A program made the translations under genes and the position numbers. Below are positions 1 to 10,639 of a stretch of DNA of 64,000 nucleotides, piece by piece. This DNA is from Arachis hypogaea (lineage: Eukaryota; Streptophyta; Magnoliopsida; Fabales; Fabaceae), in contig NC_092044.1 of assembly GCF_003086295.3 (NCBI RefSeq), positions 69,941,213 to 70,005,212 on the forward strand. The letters are read 5' to 3'. Below the pieces are notes generated by a model. That model was given only the letters and a program-made list of their open reading frames with translations, searched no databases and was not told where the DNA came from. Position 1 is the first letter of the stretch. Every line of letters starts with the position of its first letter.

Positions 1-407
1 GCAGGGGGATGGCCACCTGCAAGAACACTCCAATGCTCAAGTAAGAATCCGTACTGGAGGGTGACAGAATTAGGTAAGGATGTGACGTACTTTGGGGGGA
101 GAGCTGTCCTCTCCCCTTATATATTGTGTTGGGTGGGCCTATTAATGGTCAGGCCCATTGATGGAGGATTTGTGAGCTATCGCTTTCCACGTGAGCGGGT
201 CGTCCCGTACTTCGGGCCGGGATGTTGGGTACCGATCCTGAGGGCATCGACCCAAGTGGTAGCGCGCTTTGGGTGGCAAGTCGCTCAGGCCCCGGGTCGG
301 GTGTTTAGAGGCCGACTCAGGGAGCCTTTTTGCTGGTGTTTCGGGCCTGGATGGGACAGTGCCCCGACCCGGTGACTTCTTGGGCTAGACTTTGGTAGTC
401 CGTAACA
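1..407 (-). repeat. TE-1 3' LTR, truncated by the window edge
   Basis: This stretch aligns with 8857-9263; about 118 bp of the LTR lie before the window. It ends in AACA, matching the TGTT...AACA termini of the intact copy. A TATA-like TATATAAGG-type box (minus strand) lies at about 114-123. Many substitutions separate the copies, so the insertion is not recent (by eye, not computed). Confidence 0.92.
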
Positions 408-1128
408 GTGTCCCAAACGCGCCAGTGTCGAGGTCTAGAGCTCGTGGTTGGGTGTGTTTGTCTTGTTTGCTAAGGTGGCGGGCTTTTCTTCTTTTTCGGA
501 AACTCATCGGTGGCGTTTCGTGTCCTTCACGCGTGTTCGCTTCGACCTTTGCGCTGCTTTCTTGGTTTTAGTGGTGGGCATTAAATGCCCATCTTTTCAT
601 TGATCTGAAATTTTGGGTAAAATGGCAAATATGCCCCTGCCCTTTGGCGCTCTTCCTCGGCGGTTACACTTTTCTCACTTTATTTTTATTTCGTAACCTC
701 CTCTTCCCTTTACTTTTTCTTCCCCTCATCTTCTCCTTCCCTTCATCTTCTTACTCTTTTGTACTGCTGTTGCTTCTGCTGCTTCTGCTTCTTGCTGCTG
801 TTTCAAGTATTCTTGCTCCCTGCCGTTGCTTTCTTCTTATTTGCTTCTTGCAGATTCTGCCTCTTCTGGTAAGCTTTCATGGCTTTTATCCCCTTTTAGG
901 TTGCGTATTTCCAGTTTTTGTGTATTTTGGCTTGTGTTCCTGGGTTTCTTTGTTTTGCTTTTCTTTCTTAAAGGGGGTGCCACTTGGATTTTCTGCAGAT
1001 TTGTTTTTAAGTTCTGGGTCTAGTGTTGACTTACTTCGAAGGGAATGATTTGAGAAAGTTTAGTTTGTTTTTGCTTTTTGTGGGTTCCCGACCTCCTGTT
1101 CTGACTGAGTGGTGTCCCCACTGTAGGT
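408..1128 (+). promoter_or_regulatory. Leader of the TE-1 antisense extra ORF, possible 5' UTR intron
   Basis: This segment lies between the 3' LTR and the extra ORF and is CT-rich with no convincing coding frame. A donor-like GTAAGC at 869 and a pyrimidine-preceded acceptor CTGTAG ending at 1126 would define a 258 nt leader intron ending 2 nt before the ATG. The TE-2 remnant keeps a similar T-rich leader and TTGTAG acceptor near 11408, which supports a conserved leader. Transcript data are needed to confirm it. Confidence 0.45.
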
Positions 1129-2923
1129 ATGGATGAGCGTTCCGTTCTCCCGAATCAGGCTCAGTGACTGCTAGCCGATTTTGTTGATCATTATGCTTGG
1201 GTGTCTTCCGATGTGAGGGACACCCCTTCCCAAGTTACGAAGGAGGGTCTCCAAAATTTACGCCAGGCAGGTTTGTTGTGTGGGGCTGGTCCCAAGGAGG
1301 CACTCTACCAAGCTTATGTTCCTGCTGGTAGGGAGCGTGTTTGTCAGAAAAATTTGGCGGCCCCCCGAGTTGTCGATTGGATGTGGGTTTATGAGCCCAT
1401 GTTTACGACTTTGGGGGTTTGCCTACCCTTATCCCCCTTCGTCATGGGTTTGCTAAACCGCTGTGATGTCACCCCATCGCAATTACATCCGAACAGCTGG
1501 GCTGCTATTTGCTGTTTCGAGATGGTTTGCGAGTACCTGGAGCTGCAAGTTTCAGTAAACGTCTTACTCTACCTCTTTCTTCTCACAAATTCCTCTAGTC
1601 AGAAGGCAAAAAAGGGATATATGTCTTTTAGGGCCCAACAAGGTTGACGGATCTTTGGCCTGTTTGAGGATTCGTTTCACGGTTTTAAGTCCATTTTTTT
1701 CAAGGTCAGGCCCATTGAAGGTCACCAGCCCTTCTGGTTAACTGCAGAGGGGGAGAGACGAATTCCGACTTATTGGAGTTTTGGAGCGGAGTCTGATTAT
1801 TTAATAAAAGTTTCTTACGATTGGTTGAGTTTAGAGGATCGTAATATTACCGATATTTTGTTGGCAATTTTTGGGGAGAGAAATCTTAACCCTCGCATAG
1901 TTATGGGGGATCGGGAGGCCGGTCGGTCGTATATTGGTAGGTTCCTTTTCTTTTGAGCTTTCATATTTCCTGCTTTCTCTATTGTTGACACCTTTTTCTT
2001 GACCTTTGCATGCAGTTTCCATGGTTGGTGGGAAGAAGACTTTGGCTGACTTGATGAGTCTTATTAAGGGGAACGAAGAGGGTGAGGATGATTCCCCGAC
2101 GACTCCTATAGCAAGTCAGGAGTATGGGGAAGCCATAAAGGCCAGTGGTCAGGCAGACGGGGCCGACCAGGCTCCCCCGGAGAAATTTGTTCCTCCCGAG
2201 AAGGTTGCTGGGTCTGATGGTATGGGGACCAAAACTTTTGAAGAGGATTTTGGTTTTGGTGATGACGAGCTGAGGGTCGTGGGTAATCCTAAGAAAAGGA
2301 AGCGAGATACCGGGAAGGCGCTCTCGGTTATGGAGAAAAACTTTGATGCTGGGGGTTTCATTGAGTCCCAGTTGTTACCTGGCACCGAGGAGTTTTTCGA
2401 TGAGGCCGACCTTTCCGGGCAGGCTAGGTGGATCTACCGTAGTCTTCTCCGAGCTGCTACTATCGCCAAGAAGGTAGAGTTTGTCTTGGGCAACTATCAT
2501 GCTATGGAGGTAAAACTTCAGAACTTCCAAAAGGATCTGACGGACTCACGATCTCGGGAGGAGTCTCTGAAGACGAAGTTGACCGAGCAGGAGAAGAAGG
2601 CTGAGAAGGATGCCAAAGAGATTAACAGGCTAGTGGATTGGGATATGGCCTTGATGAAAGATCTGAACGCCTCCCATGGTGAGACTGCTGTGGTGAAGAA
2701 GAGGGTCGAGGAATTGGAAGAGAAGCTAAAGTTGGTGGAGAGCTCGGCGGAGGCTGCTTCTCGGGAGATGGCTGCCCTGAAGAAAAGGAACAAGGAGCTT
2801 GCCACAGGGGTTCGTGAGGCCGTTAAGCTAACTGAGGAGGGGATAAAGCTGCAGGTGGCGATGCTGGCTCCTGATCTTGACCTCTCTCAAATTGGCGCGA
2901 TGAAGATTGTTGATATTCTTTGA
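1129..2923 (+). pseudogene. Extra ORF (putative gypsy-type transposon protein) of TE-1, two exons, two stops
   Basis: This gene runs opposite to gag-pol. Exon 1 is 1129-1936 and exon 2 is 2016-2923. The 79 nt intron starts GTAGG and ends TGCAG, and both exons join in frame to about 571 codons. The N-terminal half holds PLSPFVMGLL, a following QLHPNSWA and a VCEYLE segment. These resemble the Pfam 'putative gypsy type transposon' family (Transposase_28) as I remember it. The second exon has a basic KKRKRD stretch (possible nuclear localisation signal) and a long charged coiled coil (about 2500-2870). TGA codons at 1165-1167 and 1645-1647 interrupt an otherwise open exon 1. Similar antisense genes occur in Tat elements such as maize Grande. 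Its function is unknown. Confidence 0.72.
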
Positions 2924-3473
2924 GCACCTTGGATATTTCCCGACTTCTTTTGCTTTTGTTTTGTAACTTGTTCTTTATTTTGGGGCCTATTATGGGGTGC
3001 CCTTTGGCTGTACCGAACACCTTCCTTTTTTGCTTTATGTTGTGTCGTATTGGTTACTGCTGGTTTTATTTGGGCCGTCGTGGCCTTGCTTTTACTTTTT
3101 TGTTTGCTCGGGCCGTCGCGGCCTTTTGTTTTACCATTTATCGTGTTACTTATTGCTTGAGCCGATTTGTTTTCCTTTGGTCCCTTATGGCTCCCGGGGT
3201 GATCAGTCCCGGGTTTCTGTTGGGTCGACCGTTTGCCCTTTTCGTTACGCTTTTTATTTCGATTTGAGACTTGCAAAAAGTAAACTTATCGTATTGTTAG
3301 ACAAGGAAATAATGTAATGCGTAATTAAGTAAAAAATATAATAGATACGATTTGTATGAGACATAAAAGGAGAAAGTAAAAGTGGAACATAAGCAAAGGT
3401 GGAACATAGGAGGGGGTTGAGGTCGTGCGGTCGCCCCTTCTTACGAGTAGAATCTCCTGAGATTTGCTATGTT
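2924..3473. other. TE-1 convergent intergenic stretch
   Basis: This lies between the stop of the plus-strand extra ORF and the end of integrase on the minus strand. I see no convincing gene. It presumably holds the 3' ends of two convergent transcripts. Clear polyadenylation signals were not identified. Confidence 0.5.
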
Positions 3474-4732
3474 TCATGTTCTCGGGACTTTGTTTCCATC
3501 CAGCTTCTCCAACTTGTAGCCCCCTTTGCCGAGGACTTCCCTTACTCTGTAAGGTCCTTCCCAATTTGCGGCTAGCTTGCCCTCTCCTGGGGTTGGCGGT
3601 CCTATGTCGTTACGCCGTAAGACTAGGTCGCCTTCTCCTAAGCTCCTTTTCAACACTTTGCCGTTGTACCCGAGGGCTATTCTTTGTTTTATTGCTGCTT
3701 CCGCTAGGTGGGCCATCTGCCTCATTTCATCGGCCAGGTCTTTTTCGATCACCTCACTCCCTCCTCCGAGGATTAACCTCGGGCTTGGTTCCCCGACTTC
3801 GACTGGGATGACCGCGTCGACCCCGTAAGTGAGTCGGTAGGGGGTTTTGCCGGTAGATGATTGGGGGGGTGGTTCTGTATGACCACAAGACTGAGGCAAG
3901 TTCGTCTGCCCATGAGCCTTTCCTCCCTTCAAGTCGCTTCTTTAGCCCTTTTAGGATGATTTTGTTGGCCGCTTCGACCTAGCCATTGGTTTGGGGGTGT
4001 TCTACTGAGGAGAACTTCTGCTTAATCCTTAGTCCTTCTAGGAACCCTTTAAACTTCCTGTCAGTGAATTGCGTCCCATTGTCCGATATGACGGCTTCCG
4101 GGATCCCAAACCTTGTGACCACTTGCTTCCACATGAACTTTTGGCAATTTGCTGCGGATATGTTGGCTAGTGGTTCTGCTTCTACTTACTTGGTGTAATA
4201 ATTTATGGCCGCTATCAGGTACTTTTCTTGCCCGGGCCCTGGTGGGAATGGCCCCAAGAGGTCGACTCCCCATTGGGCGAAAGGTCGGGGGGGCCATCAT
4301 TAGACTGAGCTCCCCGGGAGGCGCTTTGTGGATGCTGGCATTTTCTTGGCATCTTTTACATTTTTTCACAAATTCCCGGGCGTCCGACATTATTGTGGGC
4401 CAGTAGTAGCCTGCCCGGATGATTTTTCTTGCTAAAGTTCTTCCCCTGATGTGGTGACCACAACACCCTTTGTGTACTTTCCTTAGGACGTAGTTCGTCT
4501 CGTCGGGACGTAGGCACTTAAGTAGGGGCTGGTAGAGCCCTCGCTTGTACAGCTGCCCTTGTATGATTGTGTATTTGGGAGCTTCCCTTTTAATAGCTTG
4601 TGCTTCCTTTTTGTCAGGGGGTGTTTCCGCATGCTCCAGATATCGGGAGATCGGGTCTATCCATGAGGGGGGGTTTGGAGCCTGAGCTGTGCACATGATG
4701 ATTGCAGGTTCTGTTGCTAGTGCTTTGATCAA
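3474..4732 (-). pseudogene. TE-1 integrase region, frameshifted
   Basis: The N-terminal zinc-binding domain (4732-4300) shows VLRKVHKGCCGHHIRGRTLA followed by CKRCQ, an HHCC-type arrangement. The reading frame shifts near 4290. The catalytic core is then only recognisable in other frames and is not open as a whole. The C-terminal part (3932-3474) is open and has [20 protein letters not shown] and the later GEGDLVLRR...WEGPYRV signature of plant gypsy integrases. The frames of the two open parts differ, so the integrase cannot be made intact. Confidence 0.85.
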
Positions 4733-5228
4733 GGATTTGTTCCCCGTGTCGGGTTTGGTGCTCGCGAGTTTGGAGAGGAGGTCGGCTCGGGCGTTTCTTT
4801 CTCTGCGAACGTGCTAGATTGTGACTTCTTCGAAGCTTTTGCATTGCTCTCTTACCTTTTCCAAGTATTTTTGTAGCAACGCATCCCTGGCTTGGTAGCT
4901 GCCGTTTACTTAGGAGTGACGACTTGGGAGTCGCTGCTGACTTCCACCCTTGATGCTCCAACTTCTTTGGCTAGCATTAGTCCCCTATCAAGGCTTCATA
5001 CTCGGCCTGGTTGTTCGAGACTAGGAATTCAAACTTGATGGATTGTTCGAAGGCTACTCCTGCCGAGTTTTTGAGGATAATTTTGGCCCCTCCGAACGTT
5101 TGGTTGGATGCTCCGTCAATGTGGAGCTTCCACCGTGTGCTCGGTATGTCGGGTGTTTCTCTTGTGACCTCTACGAGGAAGTCTGCCATGGCTTGGGCTT
5201 TGATTGCTTGCCTTGGTTCATATTGCAA
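4733..5228 (-). pseudogene. TE-1 second (aRNH-type) RNase H, partial
   Basis: The open part 5228-4977 contains MADFLVE, LHIDGASN (first catalytic Asp) and VSNNQAEYEALI (catalytic Glu). This is the arrangement of the extra RNase H of Tat elements, distinct from the usual one next to RT. The domain continues to about 4735 in a different frame, with a stop in the HVRRERN-like segment. The same domain occurs in TE-3 at 51816-52010. Confidence 0.8.
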
Positions 5229-5231
5229 ATC

Positions 5232-6594
5232 CTATTGGGATAGTTCCACCGCCCATGCCATCATTCTTCCTGCCAGGTAGGGTTTTTGGAGGACTTGTCG
5301 GATGGCTTGGTCGGTTCTCAGGATGATTGTATGCCCTTGGAAGTACTGCTTTAGCCTCCTTGATGAAATTAGTAGGGCGTAGGCTAGCTTTTTTAATTTG
5401 GTGTATCTCGTCTCTGCTCCTTGAAGTATTTTGCTGATGAAGTATATTGGACGCTGGGTCTTGTCCTCCTTCCTGACCAGGACTACCGCCATTGCTTGCA
5501 TGGTCACGACCAAGTACAAGTATAGGGGCTCGCCTTCTCTAGGCCTACTGAGTACGGGAGGTTCCGAGAGTATCCTCTTAAAATGGTTGAATGCCTCTTC
5601 ACACTCCTGGGTCCACTCAAAGGTGATTCCTTTCTTCATTAAGTTGAAGAATGGGATGGCCTTTTCAGCTGAGGCTCCGAGGAACTGAGACAGAGCCGTG
5701 AGCTTCCCGGTGAGCCGTTGTACATCTTTGATGCACCCAGGACTTGTCATTTTGAGAACGGCTTCGCATTTGTCCGAGTTGGCTTCTACCCCTCTTTGTG
5801 TTATCATGAACCCTAGAAATTTTCCTGCTTCCATGGCGAATGCGCATTTAAGTGGGTTGAGCCTTATTTTGAATTTTCTTAATGCCTCGAAGACGGCCTG
5901 GAGGTCGTTTATCAATTTGCTCGGCTCTGCTATTTTTACTAAGATGTTGTCGACATATACCTCTACCGTTTTATCGATGAGATCGTGGAAGACTCTGCTC
6001 ATCAGCCTTTGGTAGGTGGCCCCTGCATTCTTCATTCCAAAGGGCATTACCTTGTAGCAATAGGTACCTCTAGTGTTATGAAACCTGTCTTGTCTTCGTC
6101 GGGTCGGTGCATCAGGATTTGGTTGTAGCCGGAATTGGCATCCATGAAACTGAGGAAACGATATCCCGCTGCCGAGTCCACTAGGGTGTCAATGTTGGGG
6201 AGAGGAAAAGAGTCTTTTGGGCATGCCTTGTTCAGGTCGGAGTAATCTACGCACATCCTCCATTTTCCACTGGCCTTCTTGACTAAGACAACATTGGATG
6301 GCCACGTTGAGTACTCGAGTTCTTTGATGAACATGCTTCTAGCAGTCCTGCTGTTTGCTTGACGACTTCTTCAGCTCTTTCTTGTGACATCTTTCTTCGC
6401 CGCTGGGCTACCGGTTTGGCCTCGGGCTTTATGGCTAGCCGGTGAGACATGACCTCGGGATCCAACCTCAGTATGTCTGATGGGGTCCATGCAAAGAGGT
6501 TGTTGTTTGCCCTAACAATTTCTATGAGGGGGCCCTTGAGTTCGTGGGGTAGGTTCCTATTAATGAAGGTAAATTGGTCCGCCGACTTCCCTAT
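5232..6594 (-). pseudogene. TE-1 reverse transcriptase and first RNase H
   Basis: Three overlapping frames cover the domain. The RT start lies near 6465-6283 (HRLAIKPEAKPVAQ). The fingers and palm are in 6334-6047 (KWRMCVDYSDLNKACPKD, then FMDANSGYNQI). The rest lies in 6047-5232 (MPFGMKNAGATYQRLM, the catalytic-loop segment, LNPLKCAF, then RNase H with RTDQAI). The catalytic box reads YVDN instead of YVDD: the AAC codon at 5946-5948 replaces the second Asp, which should abolish polymerisation. A single in-frame stop at about 5230 separates this part from the second RNase H. Confidence 0.92.
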
Positions 6595-7155
6595 CTAAAA
6601 CTTTTCCATGTCCCATTCTGGTTCAGGCCTTGGTTTGTCCTCCATCCTGACGTCTAGATCTGCTAGGAACACGCCAGTTGCCTTCTTAGACTCTTTCCTT
6701 AAGGAGAGACTGGCGCTATCGCAGGCGACTGCCGTTTCTAGGTCTCCTCTTATAGAAATGACCATTCCCTTGTCCGTTATGAACTTCATCGTTAGGAACT
6801 TGGTGCGTATTACAGCTGAGAATTCATTGATAGTTTTCCTCCCTAGGATGATGTTATAGACAGTGGAGTCTCTAAGGACTACGAAATCTGCCATAACCGA
6901 TTTCCTAGTGTCACCAGTTCCTAGGCTAATTGGGAGGGAAATTGTCCCGTCGGGTTTGATGTAGTTGTCACCTAGTCCCATGACTCTGTGTTGGTGGTTT
7001 TTGAGGTCAGACTCCTTGAGTCCCATGGCGTCGAACACGTTTCTGAACAAGATATTAGAGTCGGCTCCTGTGTCGACGAGGATGCGCCTGACTAATCCTG
7101 TGCCGACCATTGCTGTAACTACCATAGGGGGTTTTCGGGAAGGCCGTTGAACCAT
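6595..7155 (-). pseudogene. TE-1 aspartic protease
   Basis: This 186-codon open segment has the retroviral-type active site ILVDTGADSNILF and the later VYNIILGRKTINEF segment that forms the second half of plant gypsy proteases. It is in a different frame from gag and ends in a stop before RT, so it survives only as an isolated module. Confidence 0.9.
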
Positions 7156-7243
7156 TTATCTTCTGGGTCAAAAGAGATTGTGGGGTGCCTTTTGCTGGTG
7201 GCAGGGCCATTCGTCGAGATGGAGAGTACCCGGGTGTCCTTTC

Positions 7244-8706
7244 TTACTGCCGACTTGGATTTGGGGGGCTGTCTCGTCCGACCACAATGTTAACCACGAA
7301 AGTTGGGGGGTTGTCGAGGTCCCCTGAGGGTTCTTGCCTTGGCTTGACAGTTCGGCTCCGACCTTCCTCGGAGCGTTCTCTTTCCCGCCTCCTCGGCTCC
7401 CTGATGAGCTGGGAGAATTCGCTCAGCTTTCCTTCTCTGATGGCCTGTTCCAAGGCATCTTTGAGGTCGAAGCAGTCTTGGGTCTTGTGCCCAAACCCCT
7501 TGTGATAATCGTAATAAAGGCTCTTGTTGCCTCCCGTTCTCTCTTTTAGTGGTCTAGTCCTTGACAGGATCCCCTTGTCTACAATTTGTTGGTAAACTTC
7601 TACTATAGGCGCCGTAAGTGGCGTGTAGTTCATGAACTTTCCTATCCGTGGGTGCTTGGGTGGTTTGTTTAGGTTGCTGTCCCTGGGAGCTTCTTTGTAC
7701 CTGTCGGCTTGGGGGGCCTGCCGGGCTGACGAGCTAGGGAGCTGCCGTTTGTTGGCTGCTACAACCTGACTGACTTCTTCATCGTTGATGTATTCCTTAG
7801 CGACGCTTTGAATTTCCTGCATGGTCCACACGGGCTTGGTTGTAAGGTGCTTCGTAAAGTCTTCGTTTAGTAGGTCGTTCGTTAGGCATAGGCTAGCAAC
7901 TGAGTCCGTGAGGCCGTCGATCTCCAAGCACTCGTCGTTGAACCTATCTAGGAACTTCCTAGTCGGCTCCCCAGGTTTTTGGGTGACCCCCAGTAAGTTG
8001 ATTGGGTGTTTTGATTTGGCTATGCGTGTCGTGAACCGGGCTAGGAACTTCTGGGATATGACTACAAAGGTTGTGATGGACCTTTGTGGGAGTGTGTTGA
8101 ACAATCGGATAGCTGGGCCGGCCAGCGTTACGGGAAACACCCGGCATCTAACCGCGTCGCCTACCCCTTCCAAATTCATCCTTGCTTCAAAGGCTGTGAC
8201 ATGCTCCTGGGGGTCCTTGGTCCCATCATACCTCATGTCCGTCGGCTTGTCGAAGTTTCTCGGAAGCCGGACCTTGAGGATTGACGAGTGAAAAGGGATC
8301 GCTCCCATGATGACGGGGTCTTCCTGTCTCTTGGCCTCCTCTTTCTAGGACCCCAACGGCTTTCCGACCTACTTCGAGTGGGTCTAGATGTTGCTTGTGT
8401 GTGCACCCCCTCGTGCCTCGTCAGGCTTCTACCCTGGTTGTCTTGTGCGCGAGAGGGGGAGCGGGTGTGGGCGTTGGACTGGCTTGCGCCGCCAAGGTTT
8501 TGTACTCTGTGCATGAGTTCCTGCATGATCTTGGCGCTGTCGGCTCCGGTTCCCCCGAAGGGGCGCCTTTCGGGGGTCTGGGTATACATTTGATTGCGTT
8601 GAACGGATGGTCTCGGGTGTTCGGCAGCGCGGGCTGTCAAGCTTGCTCTGCTCAAACGGGTCCTGCCTCCTTCGCGGAGCTCCTCCGAAGTGATTGGTCG
8701 CTCCAT
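7244..8706 (-). pseudogene. TE-1 gag, frameshifted
   Basis: The start ATG at 8706 follows the PBS closely (MERPITSEEL). The Ser/Arg/Pro-rich N-terminal part runs to about 8310, where the frame shifts. The rest (8308-7244) holds the capsid-like core with CRVFPVTLAGPAIRLFNTLP, FLARF and EPTRKFLDRFNDECLEI, followed by a knuckle-like YDYHKGFGHKTQDC in which the first Cys is Tyr. The tail is RE/RS-rich. Length and order fit Tat gag. It probably bound element RNA and formed virus-like particles before decay. Confidence 0.88.
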
Positions 8707-8718
8707 GTCTGCTCCGGG

Positions 8719-8737
8719 ATCCCCACAGACGGCGCCA
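8719..8737 (-). other. TE-1 primer binding site
   Basis: The plus strand reads ATCCCCACAGACGGCGCCA one base inside the LTR. Fifteen of 19 bases match the plant tRNA-Asp 3' end used by other elements here (ATCCCCGGCAACGGCGCCA). The true primer may be a tRNA with that exact tail; this was not checked. Confidence 0.75.
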
Positions 8738-8738
8738 A

Positions 8739-9263
8739 TGTTCATTACCTGGTTATCTCGGGTTGTCGGTGGGTGGTGAGCTGGAGAGAGGGAGATCCCG
8801 AACTGGCATGGAGTGATGGAAGCTGCGTATGCTGGCGACGTCGGAGGCTGAGCAGAGCAGGGGGATGGCCACCTGCAAGGACACTCCGACGCTCAAGTCA
8901 GAGTCCGTACTGGAGGGTGGCAGAATTAGGTAAAGATGTGACGTACCTTGGGGGGAGAGCTGTCCTCTCCCCTTATATACTGTGTTGGGTGGGCCTATTA
9001 ATGATCAAGCCCATTGATGGAGGATCTGTGAGCTATCGCTTTCCACGTGAGCGGGTCGTCCCGTACTTCAGGCCGGGACGTCGGATACCGATCCTAAGGG
9101 CATCGACACTAGTAGTAGCGCGCTTTGGGTGGCAAGTCGGTCGGGTCCCGGGTCAGGTGTTTAGAAGCCGACCCAAGGAGCCTTTTTGCTGGTGTTTCGG
9201 GCCTGGGTGGGATAGTTCCCCGACCCGACGACTTCTTGAGCTGGACTTTGCTAGTCCATAACA
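8739..9263 (-). repeat. TE-1 5' LTR (525 bp)
   Basis: The LTR starts TGTTCATTACCTGG and ends with CATAACA in plus-strand reading, giving TGTT/AACA inverted termini. A minus-strand TATA box lies at 8971-8980. The TGTTCAT(A/T)CCTGG-type terminus is shared with the LTRs of TE-2 and TE-3, so the three families are related. It has no palindrome array, unlike the Athila-type LTRs in the window. Confidence 0.93.
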
Positions 9264-10600
9264 TCATGCGTTACAAAATCAAAAAATTATTATTAATTAT
9301 GAACTAATGAGTTATTTATCATTGTTACCTGCAAATTTAATTTGAATATTGTTTATGTTGCACTCTCTTGAATCCCCCCTCTTTTCAAGTTGCAGGCTTC
9401 CTTTGGACTAAAGTCGCAGATTGGCAAATAAAAAAAAAAAATGTAGAATATCTTCTGCACATTGAAAAAGTTATTGAATGAAGTCAGAAGTAGTATTGAT
9501 CTCCAATAGACGTAGGTAAATATTGTTAATTTTAACAAGAGAAAATTTAGAGAGATAATATTTTTATTAAAATTTGGTAAGTATTTAAATATTAAAAAAA
9601 TAAATAATTTTATATTATTAAATATAATTTTATATTATTAAAAATATTCATAATAACTAATTAATAAATATAAATTATAAAATGTACTGACACGTAGCAT
9701 TCCTCTTTTAACAAAAATTGATGGCAAACAATTAGCCATCAACAACACATTGAATGAACAAATAAAGCCTTGTGTGCTATATAAATATATTAAATGTGAG
9801 AGGTGGTGTGAAGTGCACCTGTATACTCGAAATGTGATGGATGCGTGCGTAAGTTATGATACTATCATAAATATATTGATTTCGGTCAAATTTACTGTCA
9901 AATTTAACAAGAAACTTTACCATCAAATTTAGGCGTGGATTTTTTATGGTCAAAGACAAAAATTCATTTTAGAAAAATATTACTATCCGATTAAAATTTC
10001 CATTGTAAAATCTAATAGTAACACAAACAAATGAAACCTAATATTTCAATAACAACTAATTTATTACTATCAGATTTTTTATTTGTAAATTTGACAATAA
10101 TTTTGACTTAAATTTGAATTCAAAACATTCCCCTAATTTTTGTGCAAATTAGGAGTGGACATAGTTTAGATTTTTAAAAATTCAAACTGCATTCATTTTA
10201 GAATCAATTTTATAATTCATAAAACTAAATTGAAACCGAATTAAAAAGAAAAATCAGTTCTAAATCAGTTTGAAAAATTAAAACTAATTTTAAATCGATT
10301 TTAATATTTAAATTTAGTTTTATATATAAATCAATTTTAAATCCAATTTTTTAAAATTCAAATTTAAAATTCGTTTTTTTCTAAATCCAAATTTAAAACC
10401 GGATTTTTGGTTAGTTTTTTTTTAAATCCAAATTTAAAATCGGATTTTTTAACTAAAAATCCAATTTTAAAACCAGTTTTTAGAAATCCATTTTCAAACC
10501 AAATTTTTTAACCAAAAATCCAATTTTAAAACCAGTTTTTAGAAAATTCAATTTTCAAACCATAATTTTTTTAAAGATAAAATTAATACTAAAGCCATTC
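9264..10600. other. AT-rich spacer between TE-1 and TE-2
   Basis: I see no gene, terminal inverted repeat or coding frame of substance. The stretch is strongly AT-rich, with short direct repeats near 9590-9660 (TTTTATATTATTAAA-like) and a degenerate AATTTAAAAtCGGATTTTT-like repeat series from about 10240 to 10565. It is the only sizeable block not assignable to a retrotransposon. Confidence 0.6.
10440..10565. repeat. AT-rich direct duplication
   Basis: Two copies of a roughly 55 bp unit follow each other. Both contain AAAAATCCAATTTTAAAACC followed by AGTTTTTAGAAA and then a TTTTCAAACCA segment. Looser copies of the same motif extend upstream to about 10240. The origin is unknown. Confidence 0.6.
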
Positions 10601-10639
10601 TAAACTATATAGGTTCATTAAAACTAGGATTTAGTTCTT

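Larger units (their letters stand above)
1..9263 (-). mobile_element. TE-1: Ty3/gypsy Tat-like LTR retrotransposon, decayed
   Basis: Two LTR copies flank a 8.3 kb interior. The right copy (8739-9263) is complete and the left copy (1-407) runs off the window start. Read on the minus strand the order is 5' LTR, PBS, gag, protease, RT, RNase H, second RNase H, integrase, then an oppositely oriented extra ORF and the 3' LTR. The second plant-type RNase H (aRNH) and the antisense extra ORF are features known from the Tat/Retand/Grande group. Many stops and frameshifts, plus a changed RT catalytic residue, make it non-functional. The right flank is TCATG; the left target-site copy lies outside the window. 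Confidence 0.93.

Noticed and set aside
644..1048. Leu/Phe-rich 134-residue plus-strand ORF, looks like membrane protein
   Set aside because: It is a CT-rich leader read in frame; composition explains the hydrophobicity and the likely leader intron crosses it.
8395..9261. 288-codon plus-strand ORF antisense to TE-1 gag
   Set aside because: It covers the reverse of gag, the PBS and the LTR; no protein-like motif.
9264..10600. Possible MITE or DNA transposon in the AT-rich block
   Set aside because: No terminal inverted repeats with target duplication could be found by eye.
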